Position numbers and translations under genes: made by a program. The notes below the pieces were generated by a model that worked only from the letters and a program-made list of their open reading frames with translations, made no database searches and had not been told where the DNA came from. A stretch of 64,000 bases of DNA from Fimousia sp045616445. GTDB taxonomy: Bacteria; Bacillota; Clostridia; Lachnospirales; Lachnospiraceae. Shown here one piece after another: positions 35,317 to 43,570 of the stretch (positions are counted from its first letter, which is position 1; each line of letters starts with the position of its first letter). Where the stretch lies: positions 62,001 through 126,000 of the forward strand of contig JAZLGR010000018.1 of assembly GCA_045616445.1 (NCBI GenBank), given 5' to 3'.

Positions 35317-36513
35317 ATGTTATCTCAAAAAGTAATGCAAATGACAAAGAGTAAATCCATCATTCGAGAAATCTTCGAATATGGTATGGCTCGTGGCCGT
35401 GAGATTGGTCCGGAAAATGTATACGACTTTTCCATCGGGAACCCAAGTGTGCCAGCGCCACCATCTGTGGACGCAGCAATTAAGGAGATTATGGAAGAGT
35501 TAAATCCAGTGGAACGTCATGGATATGCACCCAATGCAGGTATCTTAGAAGTACGTCAGGCCATCGCAGAATATTTGAATGGCCGTTATGATATGGACTA
35601 TACAGCAGGCAACATCTTCATGACCAACGGTGCAGCAGCATCTCTGGGTATTATTTTCCAGCTGATGAAGAATGATCCGGAAGATAAGATCATCGCATTT
35701 GCACCATTCTTCCCAGAATATACAGCTTATGCAATCTCTGCTGACATCAAATTAGATGTGGTTTCTGCCAATCCACCTTCCTTCCAGATCAATTTTGAAG
35801 AACTGGAAGAAAAATTAGATGCCAACACTAAAGCAGTACTGATCAACTCTCCGAATAACCCATCCGGCGTTGTGTATTCCAGAGAAACCATTGAAACATT
35901 AGCAGATTTATTAAATAAAAAACAGGAAGAATACGGACATCCAATCTATCTGATTTCCGACGAACCATACCGCGAAATCGTATACGAAGGATATGAAGTG
36001 TCCTATGTACCAAAATTTTATGACAATACCTTAGTCTGCTATTCCTTCTCCAAATCCTTATCCTTACCTGGAGAACGAATCGGCTACATTGCCTTCACAA
36101 ACCGTATCGCCGACGCTGACATGTTCTTCGGTGGCTGTGTACAGTCTGCAAGACTCTTATCCTATGTCTGCGTACCAGCCATGTTCCAGAAAGTCATCGC
36201 CAGATGTCTCGGCCAGACAGCAGACCTTTCTGTCTACGCGAAAAACAGAGACCGTTTCTATCATGCATTAACAGAAATGGGATATGAAGTGGCAGAACCA
36301 GGCGGCGCATTCTATCTGTTCATGAAGGCGTTAGGTGGCGATGCCAACGAATTCTTCGAAATGGCGAAGAAATATGATTTATTGCTCGTTCCAAGTGATA
36401 GCTTCGGATGCCCGGGATACGTTCGTATCAGCTACTGCGTGGATCCGGAACGAGTGGAAGGATCATTACCATTATTTAAGAAATTAATTGACGAATATAA
36501 AGGAGAACAGTAA
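35317..36513 (+). CDS. Pyridoxal phosphate-dependent aminotransferase (class I/II)
   Basis: Fold type I aminotransferase of 398 residues. NSPNNPSGVVYS, SDEPYREIVYEG and the PLP-lysine motif YSFSKSLSLPGERIGY are present. The start is MLSQKVMQMTKSKSIIREIFEYG, with an AGGAGG site. It resembles aspartate/aromatic aminotransferases of Clostridia; the donor and acceptor cannot be fixed. The histidinol-phosphate aminotransferase gene starts two bases after its stop, so the two are one operon. Confidence 0.92.
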   Translation: MLSQKVMQMTKSKSIIREIFEYGMARGREIGPENVYDFSIGNPSVPAPPSVDAAIKEIMEELNPVERHGYAPNAGILEVRQAIAEYLNGRYDMDYTAGNIFMTNGAAASLGIIFQLMKNDPEDKIIAFAPFFPEYTAYAISADIKLDVVSANPPSFQINFEELEEKLDANTKAVLINSPNNPSGVVYSRETIETLADLLNKKQEEYGHPIYLISDEPYREIVYEGYEVSYVPKFYDNTLVCYSFSKSLSLPGERIGYIAFTNRIADADMFFGGCVQSARLLSYVCVPAMFQKVIARCLGQTADLSVYAKNRDRFYHALTEMGYEVAEPGGAFYLFMKALGGDANEFFEMAKKYDLLLVPSDSFGCPGYVRISYCVDPERVEGSLPLFKKLIDEYKGEQ

Positions 36514-36515
36514 AA

Positions 36516-37571
36516 ATGGCAGGATTCCGTGACAATATCCGAAAGGTTGTGCCATATACACCGGGCGAACAGCCAAAGCGTGTGGACAATCTGATCAAAT
36601 TAAATACCAATGAAAACCCATATCCACCTTCACCAAAGGTTCAGGAGATGATGAGCAAGGTGGATGGCTGGAGATTATATCCGGATCCGGCAGCAAGCAA
36701 GTTAGTACATGCCCTTGCAAAGTATCATGGATTACATGACGACCAGGTATTTGTAGGTGTGGGTTCTGATGACGTTCTTGCAATGGCATTCATGACCTTC
36801 TTTAATTCCACAAAACCAATCCTCTTCCCGGATATTACCTACTCTTTCTACGATGTATGGGCAGATCTGTTCCGCATTCCATATATCACAAAACCATTGG
36901 ATGAAAACTTCCGAATCGCAGCCAAAGACTATAAATATGAGAATGGAGGAATCATCTTCCCGAATCCGAATGCACCAACTGGTGTATACCAGAGTCTGGA
37001 ATTCGTGGAAGAAATCTTAAAGGCGAATCCGGATGTCATCGTCATTGTGGATGAAGCTTACATTGATTTTGGCGGTCAGAGTGCCCTTCCATTATTGGAC
37101 AAATACGAAAACCTCTTAGTGGTACAGACTTACTCCAAATCCAGATCCTTAGCAGGAATCCGTATCGGATATGCAATGGGTAGCGCAGAGCTCATCAAAG
37201 CGATGAACGATGTCAAATATTCCTTTAACTCCTACACCATGAATCAGCCTTCCATCGCAATCGGAGCGGCAGTGCTTGAGGATGAGGAATATTTTAAAGA
37301 AGTAACTGGTAAGATTGTGGCAACAAGAGAATGGTTTAAGGAAGAGATGGCAAAGCTTGGCTTTTCTTTTGAAGATTCCAAATCCAATTTCCTCTTTGTG
37401 ACCCACGAAACAGCAAAGGCAAAGGATATTTTTGAAGCAGCAAAGGAAAATCATATCTTTGTACGTTACTTCAATAAGCCAAGAATCGACAATTATCTTC
37501 GTGTTACCATCGGAACAGACGAAGAAATGAAAAAATTCTTAAATTTTGTAAAAGATTTTCTTAAGATGTAA
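36516..37571 (+). CDS. hisC: Histidinol-phosphate aminotransferase
   Basis: PLP enzyme of 351 residues that converts imidazole-acetol phosphate to histidinol phosphate. HisC landmarks: KLNTNENPYPPSP, FPNPNAPTGVY, VDEAYIDFGG and the PLP-lysine motif TYSKSRSLAGIRIGYAMG. Its AAGGAG ribosome site lies in the end of the preceding gene. No other his gene is in the window, and some HisC-like proteins act on other substrates, so the role in histidine synthesis is probable rather than certain. Confidence 0.88.
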   Translation: MAGFRDNIRKVVPYTPGEQPKRVDNLIKLNTNENPYPPSPKVQEMMSKVDGWRLYPDPAASKLVHALAKYHGLHDDQVFVGVGSDDVLAMAFMTFFNSTKPILFPDITYSFYDVWADLFRIPYITKPLDENFRIAAKDYKYENGGIIFPNPNAPTGVYQSLEFVEEILKANPDVIVIVDEAYIDFGGQSALPLLDKYENLLVVQTYSKSRSLAGIRIGYAMGSAELIKAMNDVKYSFNSYTMNQPSIAIGAAVLEDEEYFKEVTGKIVATREWFKEEMAKLGFSFEDSKSNFLFVTHETAKAKDIFEAAKENHIFVRYFNKPRIDNYLRVTIGTDEEMKKFLNFVKDFLKM

Positions 37572-37590
37572 TTAATTTACAATAACTGGG

Positions 37591-37647
37591 TTGAATTTAC
37601 AAATACCCTCCTGTATGATGTTGTTACAACAAAATATAGGAGGGTAT
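37591..37647 (+). promoter_or_regulatory. Internal promoter inside an anti-Shine-Dalgarno hairpin before the DUF5688 gene
   Basis: TTGAAT (37591-37596), 17-bp spacer, TATGAT (37614-37619). ATACCCTCCT (37603-37612) in the spacer pairs perfectly with AGGAGGGTAT (37638-37647), which contains the ribosome site of the next gene; TGTTG (37619-37623) and CAACA (37627-37631) extend the fold. A transcript starting near 37626 lacks the left arm and keeps the site free; read-through from hisC would hide it. Confidence 0.5.
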
Positions 37648-37652
37648 ATTTA

Positions 37653-38336
37653 ATGAAGTACGAAGATTTTAGAACAATGATGAAGAAGAGCAGCATGGGA
37701 AGGGAGCCCGTTGCTGCACCGAAACATGGTGAACGTCTGGAATATGAAGACATCAAGGATCGGGTATTTTATCGCATTGATTCCATAAGGGGGAACGAAT
37801 CAAAGCTGGTACATAGTCCATACATTTCTTTTCTGGATATGGCAATTACCTTCAGATGGCTCTTTGAGGAGAATGAAGAAGGCATCTCCTCGGCACTCAT
37901 TGAAGATAAGCACATTGATTACTGGGGAATCACGGAAAAGGAAGTGATGGAACAGGCCATCATCAATACACCCCGCATGTTTCCACCAAAGAAGAGCAGC
38001 TTGGAGGAAGTGGTGACGGGACATCGTGATCCGGATTCTGAACATCTGCCCATTCATATTCTTTCAAATGTGATTGGAATAAATGGGGCGTCTGTGGTAT
38101 TATATGATGGAGTACTAAGAGAGTTATTTCGTGAGATTGGAGAAGATTTTTATCTTCTTCCGTCCAGTATTCATGAGATGCTTGCTCTTGGGAAAAGCTA
38201 TGTATGTGACGCAGGAGACCTCTATGAGATGGTTCGAGAAGCCAACAATACAGTGGTGGATGACAGGGATTTTCTTTCCAATTCTGTCTTCTACTATGAT
38301 CACCGAAAGGATCAGGTTTTTTGCGTTCCTGAATAA
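37653..38336 (+). CDS. DUF5688 family protein
   Basis: Soluble protein of 227 residues resembling DUF5688, a family found in Lachnospiraceae: LPIHILSNVIGINGASVVLYDGVL, the DFYLLPSSIHEMLAL core and a C-terminal MVREANNTVV/YYDHRKDQVF. The N-terminal part is shorter than in many members. No function is known; proteins of this type often occur in many copies per genome. AGGAGGG precedes the ATG by 8 bases and is embedded in the hairpin described for its promoter. thyA follows 27 bases downstream. Confidence 0.75.
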   Translation: MKYEDFRTMMKKSSMGREPVAAPKHGERLEYEDIKDRVFYRIDSIRGNESKLVHSPYISFLDMAITFRWLFEENEEGISSALIEDKHIDYWGITEKEVMEQAIINTPRMFPPKKSSLEEVVTGHRDPDSEHLPIHILSNVIGINGASVVLYDGVLRELFREIGEDFYLLPSSIHEMLALGKSYVCDAGDLYEMVREANNTVVDDRDFLSNSVFYYDHRKDQVFCVPE

Positions 38337-38363
38337 ATGAACGAGTGAGACAAGGAGCGGTAT

Positions 38364-39212
38364 ATGAGTTACGCAGATACATTATTTATTAATATGTGTA
38401 AGGATATTATTGAGAATGGATACAGCACAGAGGGAGAAAAGGTCAGACCAAAGTGGCCGGACGGCACCTCTGCTTACACAATCAAACAGTTTGGAGTGGT
38501 AAATCGCTATGATTTATCCAAGGAATTCCCGGCATTGACACTTCGAAAAACCTATATCAAGTCTGCAATCGATGAAATCTTATGGATCTGGCAGAAGAAG
38601 TCCAATAATGTGAATGAGCTTCGAAGCAATATCTGGGATGAATGGGCAGATGAAGATGGTTCCATCGGGAAAGCCTATGGCTACCAGCTTGGCGTAAAGC
38701 ACCAGTACAGAGAAGGTGAGATGGATCAGGTTGACCGTGTCATCTATGACCTTAAGAATAATCCATACAGCAGAAGAATCATGACGAATATCTATGTGCA
38801 TGAGGATCTCCATGAGATGAATCTTTATCCATGTGCATACAGCATGACCTTCAATGTAACTCAGAAACCAGGCCATGATAAATTAACATTGAATGCTGTA
38901 TTAAATCAGCGTTCCCAGGATATCTTAGCTGCAAACAACTGGAATGTGGTACAGTATTCTGTTCTCTTAATGATGATCGCTCAGGTTTGTGATATGGAGC
39001 CTGGGGAACTGGTACATGTGATTGCAGATGCCCATATCTATGATCGCCATATCCCAATTGTGAAGGAACTCATCGAACGACCTACCTATCCGGCACCAAA
39101 GTTTACCATCAATCCGGAGGTGAAGGATTTCTACGAATTTACGTTAGATGATTTTACCATTGAGGATTATGTGACAGGTCCACAGGTAAAGGATATTCCA
39201 ATCGCGATTTAG
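38364..39212 (+). CDS. thyA: Thymidylate synthase
   Basis: Folate-dependent enzyme of 282 residues making dTMP from dUMP. The catalytic Cys lies in NLYPCAYSMTF, followed by LNQRSQDILAANNWN and the dUMP-binding HVIADAHIYDRH. The phosphate-binding Arg pair is in YSRRIMTN. AAGGAGCGG precedes the ATG. folA follows after 62 bases, giving the standard dTMP/folate pair in which DHFR regenerates the dihydrofolate produced. Confidence 0.97.
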   Translation: MSYADTLFINMCKDIIENGYSTEGEKVRPKWPDGTSAYTIKQFGVVNRYDLSKEFPALTLRKTYIKSAIDEILWIWQKKSNNVNELRSNIWDEWADEDGSIGKAYGYQLGVKHQYREGEMDQVDRVIYDLKNNPYSRRIMTNIYVHEDLHEMNLYPCAYSMTFNVTQKPGHDKLTLNAVLNQRSQDILAANNWNVVQYSVLLMMIAQVCDMEPGELVHVIADAHIYDRHIPIVKELIERPTYPAPKFTINPEVKDFYEFTLDDFTIEDYVTGPQVKDIPIAI

Positions 39213-39274
39213 ACAGACCCTGACAGTAACTGGCAATGAGATGTGCCAACTGACATCAATGGAGGATATAGAAG

Positions 39275-39766
39275 ATGAAGATGATCGTATGTGCAGACAA
39301 GAACTGGGCAATCGGCAAGAACAATCAGCTGCTGGTCAGCATTCCGAGTGATATGAAGTTTTTCCGTACCACCACAACAGGACATGTTGTCGTTATGGGA
39401 AGAAAAACCTTAGAAAGCTTTCCGAATGGCATGCCCCTTCCTAAAAGAACCAATATCGTGCTTACCAAGAATAAGAATTATAATGGACATGGTGCTATCG
39501 TTGTTGGTAGCATGAAAGAGCTGATGGACGAGCTTGAAAACTACGAAAGTGATGATATCTTTATCATTGGAGGCGAAAGCATCTATCGTATGATGCTTCC
39601 ATACTGCGATACTGCATATGTTACCAAGCTTGATTATGCTTATGATGCAGATACTTATTTCCCTAATTTAGATGAGCTTGATGACTGGTATCTGGCAGAA
39701 GAAGGTGAGGAAGAAACCTATTTTGATATCGAATATAATTTCTGTACTTACCGAAAAAAAGCTTAA
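39275..39766 (+). CDS. folA: Dihydrofolate reductase
   Basis: NADPH-dependent reductase of 163 residues regenerating tetrahydrofolate. Landmarks: WAIGKNNQLLVSIPSDMKFF with the catalytic acidic residue, VVMGRKTLESFPNGMPLPKR (NADPH-binding Arg/Thr) and IFIIGGESIYRMMLPYCD. The Asp in the second sheet, SIPSDMKFF, takes the place of the usual Pxxx Asp/Glu. GGAGGATATA precedes the ATG. Confidence 0.96.
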   Translation: MKMIVCADKNWAIGKNNQLLVSIPSDMKFFRTTTTGHVVVMGRKTLESFPNGMPLPKRTNIVLTKNKNYNGHGAIVVGSMKELMDELENYESDDIFIIGGESIYRMMLPYCDTAYVTKLDYAYDADTYFPNLDELDDWYLAEEGEEETYFDIEYNFCTYRKKA

Positions 39767-39796
39767 ATAATTTCTAAACAATTTATAAAGTAAGAT

Positions 39797-39847
39797 AAAA
39801 CCTCCTGATAGTATGGTAAAATAGAAAGTGTACTCAGGAGGTTTTTT
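39797..39847 (+). promoter_or_regulatory. Hairpin combining terminator, internal promoter and ribosome-site masking
   Basis: AAAACCTCCTGA (39797-39808) pairs perfectly with TCAGGAGGTTTT (39834-39845). The right arm contains the AGGAGG ribosome site of the next gene and runs into TTTTTT directly before its ATG. The loop holds an extended -10 box TGG-TAAAAT (39814-39822). Read-through from folA would be terminated or masked, while RNA started in the loop would not. Confidence 0.5.
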
Positions 39848-40879
39848 ATGCGTAAAATTAGACTTTTTCTAGTTATGATGTGCATATCGACAGCCCTTTG
39901 GGCAGGATGTTCCCCAAAGGAGAAAAAGGTGGAATACTCTTCCGATTCTACTGTGATGAAGGTGAAGGATCAGAAGATTACTGTATCTGAAGCCATGCTC
40001 CATCTGCTTCTTGTGAAGGATGAGATGGAGACAAAGTGGGGCAGTAAAATCTGGGATGCCTACATTGGACAGGACAAGGACGGCAACCATATCACTTATG
40101 AACAGAGTGTGAAGAAGGACGTTCTGGAGGAATTAAAGGCAGAGAAGACACTGGCTCTCTTTGCCAAAGAAAAGGGCTATTCTATCACGGAAGAAGAGAA
40201 AGAAGCATGTTATGCCCAGGCGGCAGAGGATATCCGCAGATTTGACAGTGGACAGTTGGTAACTTACGGTATCACCACGGAGAAATTCGCAAAGCATTTC
40301 GAAGAACTTGTTCTTATTGAAAAAATCTATGATGAAGTGGTGGATACAGTCGATCTCAATTACGAACCTTCTGATTTTCAGGTGGCCACCGTCCATACCG
40401 TTCTTTTGCCAACGGTAGAAATCTTAGAGGATGGCACCTACGGACTGCTAGATGAAAAAACCTGTAAAAAACGGGCGGCAGAAGCTGCAAAAGTACAGAA
40501 AAAACTTGAGAAGTCCGGTGGAACGGGCAAACATTTAAAGAAAGCCTTTGCCAAGATTGAGAAGAAGTATCCGGCTGTCATCCAGAAGAATGTGGCAGTG
40601 ACGAAGGATAATTTTGGGAAAGAGATATTTGGCCAGCTGACAGCCATGAACAGGGGCGGTGTCAGTAACATTTTCAAGCTGGAACGGGGATATATGATCT
40701 TTGTTGTGGTTGATCCCCATGACGAACAAAGAACGACGGAAGCCATCTCCCGTGAAATTGAAAAACAGAAGTATAAGGCGTTTGAGGAGTATTACAAAGA
40801 AGAATACGAAGATGAATATCATATAGATTTGGAGGAAGCAATCTGGGAGGCGCTCCCATTTGCAACAGGCAATGAATAA
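39848..40879 (+). CDS. PrsA/SurA-like foldase lipoprotein
   Basis: Exported lipoprotein of 343 residues with a signal peptide and lipobox ALWAGC (Cys20). The N-terminal SurA-like helical part is MKVKDQKITVSEAMLHLL and the following helices to ~residue 165; a parvulin-type PPIase-like region (ATVHTVLLPTVEIL, then GVSNIFKLERGYMIFVVVDP) follows; the C-terminus returns to charged helices. It probably assists folding of secreted proteins. The parvulin active-site residues are not obvious by eye, so it may be a chaperone only. queH overlaps its last codons. Confidence 0.83.
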   Translation: MRKIRLFLVMMCISTALWAGCSPKEKKVEYSSDSTVMKVKDQKITVSEAMLHLLLVKDEMETKWGSKIWDAYIGQDKDGNHITYEQSVKKDVLEELKAEKTLALFAKEKGYSITEEEKEACYAQAAEDIRRFDSGQLVTYGITTEKFAKHFEELVLIEKIYDEVVDTVDLNYEPSDFQVATVHTVLLPTVEILEDGTYGLLDEKTCKKRAAEAAKVQKKLEKSGGTGKHLKKAFAKIEKKYPAVIQKNVAVTKDNFGKEIFGQLTAMNRGGVSNIFKLERGYMIFVVVDPHDEQRTTEAISREIEKQKYKAFEEYYKEEYEDEYHIDLEEAIWEALPFATGNE

Positions 40880-41492
40880 TCGAAATTTTCAAAAGGAATT
40901 GGATCGATTAACGAGCCGGGAAGACATCAGAGGAAAACATCTACTGTTACATAGCTGTTGCGCACCATGCAGCAGCTATTGTCTTGAATACCTGTCCCGT
41001 TATTTCGAAATTACTGTATTTTATTATAATCCCAATATTTCTCTGGAGGAGGAATATCGATACCGTGTCAGTGAGATGAAGCGGCTTCTTGAAGCGACTG
41101 CGAAAGAGCATCACTATCCGGTACATTTTCTGGAAGGAAGATATGATCCTCAGGAGTTTTTTGACATGGCGAAGGGGATGGAGAAGCTGCCGGAGGGCGG
41201 GGAGAGATGTTATCACTGCTATGAACAGCGCATGAAAGAAAGTGCGAAGGTGGCGAAGGAGCTTGACGCCGATTATTACACCACAACCCTTTCCATCAGC
41301 CCATATAAGAATGCCCGCTGGATCAATGAGATCGGGGAACGGCTGGGAGAAGAATATGGCATTACCCATCTGCCATCCGATTTTAAAAAGAAGAATGGAT
41401 ATAAAAGATCCATTGAACTTTCTAAGATCTATGACCTGTATCGTCAGGACTACTGTGGGTGCATCTTTTCCAAAATGGAGAGAGAACTTTAA
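40872..41492 (+). CDS. queH: Epoxyqueuosine reductase QueH
   Basis: DUF208/QueH protein of 206 residues that reduces epoxyqueuosine to queuosine in tRNA. It has paired Cys motifs expected for Fe-S and metal binding: HSCCAPCSSY, a CYHCYEQR motif and the terminal DYCGCIFSK. SISPYKN and the KKKNGYKRS motif are typical. The ATG at 40872 overlaps the upstream stop by 8 bases. A TTG at 40860 with GGGAGG 9 bases before it is a serious alternative start (210 residues). Confidence 0.92.
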   Translation: MNNRNFQKELDRLTSREDIRGKHLLLHSCCAPCSSYCLEYLSRYFEITVFYYNPNISLEEEYRYRVSEMKRLLEATAKEHHYPVHFLEGRYDPQEFFDMAKGMEKLPEGGERCYHCYEQRMKESAKVAKELDADYYTTTLSISPYKNARWINEIGERLGEEYGITHLPSDFKKKNGYKRSIELSKIYDLYRQDYCGCIFSKMEREL

Positions 41493-41501
41493 ATTGTTAA
41501 A

Positions 41502-41530
41502 TTGATTATATGAATAAAAAGATGTAAAAT
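41502..41530 (+). promoter_or_regulatory. Predicted promoter of glnA
   Basis: TTGATT (41502-41507), 17-bp spacer, TAAAAT (41525-41530). The predicted start near 41537 falls at the beginning of the following hairpin. Confidence 0.55.
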
Positions 41531-41533
41531 GAA

Positions 41534-41564
41534 ACGATGAAGTTCTTATAAACTTCATCGTTTT
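41534..41564 (+). terminator. Hairpin at the 5' end of the glnA leader (queH terminator or attenuator)
   Basis: Perfect 11-pair stem ACGATGAAGTT (41534-41544) with AACTTCATCGT (41551-41561), six-base loop CTTATA, then TTTTC. It can terminate queH transcription; RNA from the glnA promoter would begin within it, making it also a leader hairpin. The six-base loop invites comparison with ANTAR targets, but it lacks the A1/G4 loop bases. Confidence 0.6.
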
Positions 41565-41598
41565 CAAATGTTCTAAAACCAAAGAAAGGAGATATCTT

Positions 41599-42930
41599 AT
41601 GTCTCATAATACAAAACAGGACATTATGCGTCTTGTAGAAGAAAATGACGTGCAGTTCATCCGTTTACAGTTTGCGGATGTATTTGGCACTTTAAAAAAT
41701 GTTGCGATTACCGCTCGCCAGTTAGAGAAAGCACTGGATAATAAAGTAAGCTTCGATGGTTCCTCCATCGATGGATTTGTTCGAATTGACGAATCTGACA
41801 TGTATTTATATCCATGTCTGGATTCTTTTAATATTTTCCCATGGAGATCCTCCCGTGGCAATGTTGCCCGTCTGATCTGTGACGTCTATCGTCCGGACGG
41901 CGTACCATTTGAAGGGGACTGCAGAAGTGTCTTAAAGAAAGTACTTCGTAAGGCTGCCAGAATGGGATACAACTTCGTGGTCGGCCCGGAATGTGAATTC
42001 TTCTTATTCCATACCGATGAAGAAGGCCGCCCAACAACCATTACCCATGAAAAAGCAGGATATTTTGATGTGGCACCATTAGATCTTGGAGAGAATGCGC
42101 GTCGAGACATCGTTCTTACTTTAGAAGACATGGGCTTTGAGATCGAAGAGTCCCACCATGAAGTGGCACCAGCACAGCACGAAATCGATTTCAAGTATTC
42201 CAATGCATTAAAAACAGCTGACGACATCATGACCTTCAAATTTGTTGTCAAATCCATCGCAAAGAGAAATGGATTATTTGCAAGCTTTATGCCAAAACCA
42301 GTCTCTGACGTGGATGGTTCCGGTATGCACATTAATATGTCTCTGTGGAAAGAAGGAAGAAATATCTTCTTTGATAAGACGGGATATCTTCAGATTAGTG
42401 AAGAAGGCTATATGTTCCTTGCTGGTATTATGAAATATGCACCAGAGATGGCGTTGGTCACCAATCCACTGATCAATTCCTACAAGCGTCTCGTACCAGG
42501 ATATGAAGCACCAATTGATGTGACCTGGTCCACCTGCAACAGAAGTCCGATGATCCGTATCCCAACTTCCCGTGGAAGTGGTACCAGATTAGAATTCAGA
42601 GCACCGGATGCAGCAGCAAATCCATATCTTGCTCTTGCTGTACTTCTTGAAGCAGGACTTCGTGGCATTGAAGAAAGGATGGATCCGCCACCACATGTAG
42701 AAGGAAATCTCTACACGATGTCTAGAGAGGAAAAGGATGAACTTGGTATCCGACCACTTCCAAGAGATATGCGTGAATCCCTTCGTCTCTTCCGTCAATC
42801 TGAATTCATGAAGGAAGTACTTGGCGAACACATTTTCAACAAATATTGCAGTGCAAAAAAAGCAGAATTAAAATCCTACCAGAGCCAGGTAACGGACTGG
42901 GAAATCAAAGAATATCTGTATAAAATTTAA
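41599..42930 (+). CDS. glnA: Glutamine synthetase type I
   Basis: ATP-dependent ammonia-assimilating enzyme of 443 residues, the size of the GSI-alpha form of Firmicutes. Beta-grasp N-terminal DVQFIRLQFADVFGT, latch-like DGSSIDGFVRI, active-site VGPECEFFLF, HHEVAPAQHEID, GSGMHINMSLW, and the Arg flap region NRSPMIRIP. GSI-alpha is feedback-inhibited and not adenylylated. AAAGGAG precedes the ATG. An ANTAR protein gene follows directly. Confidence 0.96.
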   Translation: MSHNTKQDIMRLVEENDVQFIRLQFADVFGTLKNVAITARQLEKALDNKVSFDGSSIDGFVRIDESDMYLYPCLDSFNIFPWRSSRGNVARLICDVYRPDGVPFEGDCRSVLKKVLRKAARMGYNFVVGPECEFFLFHTDEEGRPTTITHEKAGYFDVAPLDLGENARRDIVLTLEDMGFEIEESHHEVAPAQHEIDFKYSNALKTADDIMTFKFVVKSIAKRNGLFASFMPKPVSDVDGSGMHINMSLWKEGRNIFFDKTGYLQISEEGYMFLAGIMKYAPEMALVTNPLINSYKRLVPGYEAPIDVTWSTCNRSPMIRIPTSRGSGTRLEFRAPDAAANPYLALAVLLEAGLRGIEERMDPPPHVEGNLYTMSREEKDELGIRPLPRDMRESLRLFRQSEFMKEVLGEHIFNKYCSAKKAELKSYQSQVTDWEIKEYLYKI

Positions 42931-42955
42931 GTACACCGAAAACTGGAGGTAACAG

Positions 42956-43504
42956 ATGGTCAGTATTGTTGTGGCATTTGCGAAGCTGGAGAATGGACGG
43001 CGCATCCGCAACGCACTTCTTCGCAAGGGTATCGAAGTGACGACTGTTTGTACCAAAGGCGGCCAGGTGATCCGCAATATTGCCGACAATCCGGATTCCA
43101 TTGTGATCAGTGGGTTTCGATTTTCGGATATGCATTATTGGGAACTGAGAGAATATCTCCCCAAGGATTGTAAGATGCTGGTAATCACCTCGCATGAAAA
43201 TGGAGCAGAAATCTGGGAAGAAGACGTGGATGTCATGATTATGCCACTGAAGATGCAACAATTGGTGGCATATGTGGAAGAGTGCCAGGAAGATATCCGG
43301 CGCCGCAGACAGAAACGTAGAATTCCAGTCCGATCTGCACAGGATCAGAATATGATCAATGAAGCCAAGCGGCTATTACAGCTTCACAATAACCTGACAG
43401 AGGAAGAAGCACACAGCTATCTGCAGAAGAGAAGTATGGATAGTGGACTTAATTTGGTGGAAACAAGCAGGATGATCATAGATAGTTATGAATGTTATGA
43501 ATAG
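42956..43504 (+). CDS. ANTAR domain response regulator-like protein
   Basis: Protein of 182 residues. The N-terminal ~115 residues look like a receiver fold (MVSIVVAFAKLENGRRIRNALL), but the strand that should carry the phospho-accepting Asp reads SIVISGFRFSD, so it appears to be a pseudo-receiver. A basic linker (RRRRQKRR) leads to the C-terminal ANTAR RNA-binding domain (NEAKRLLQLHNNLTEEEAHSYLQ, in parts, then MDSGLNLVETSRMII). ANTAR proteins act as antiterminators on RNA with paired six-base-loop hairpins. Its place 25 bases behind glnA points to nitrogen-responsive control. A GGAGG site precedes the ATG. Confidence 0.88.
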   Translation: MVSIVVAFAKLENGRRIRNALLRKGIEVTTVCTKGGQVIRNIADNPDSIVISGFRFSDMHYWELREYLPKDCKMLVITSHENGAEIWEEDVDVMIMPLKMQQLVAYVEECQEDIRRRRQKRRIPVRSAQDQNMINEAKRLLQLHNNLTEEEAHSYLQKRSMDSGLNLVETSRMIIDSYECYE

Positions 43505-43510
43505 AGAATA

Positions 43511-43542
43511 AAAAAGGGCTGCCTTATGAGGCAGCCTTTTTT
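43511..43542. terminator. Bidirectional terminator between the ANTAR gene and ychF
   Basis: GGCTGCCT (43517-43524) pairs with AGGCAGCC (43529-43536); an A run to the left and TTTTTT to the right serve both strands. Confidence 0.9.
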
Positions 43543-43570
43543 GTAAGTATATGTTGTTTGCGATTGAGAT

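Noticed and set aside
41534..41564. Classical ANTAR dual-hexaloop target in the glnA leader
   Set aside because: Only one hairpin is present and its loop CTTATA lacks the conserved A at position 1 and G at position 4.
40947..41582. 211-residue minus-strand open frame over queH
   Set aside because: It is antisense to queH, which has full family motifs, and it has no supporting start.
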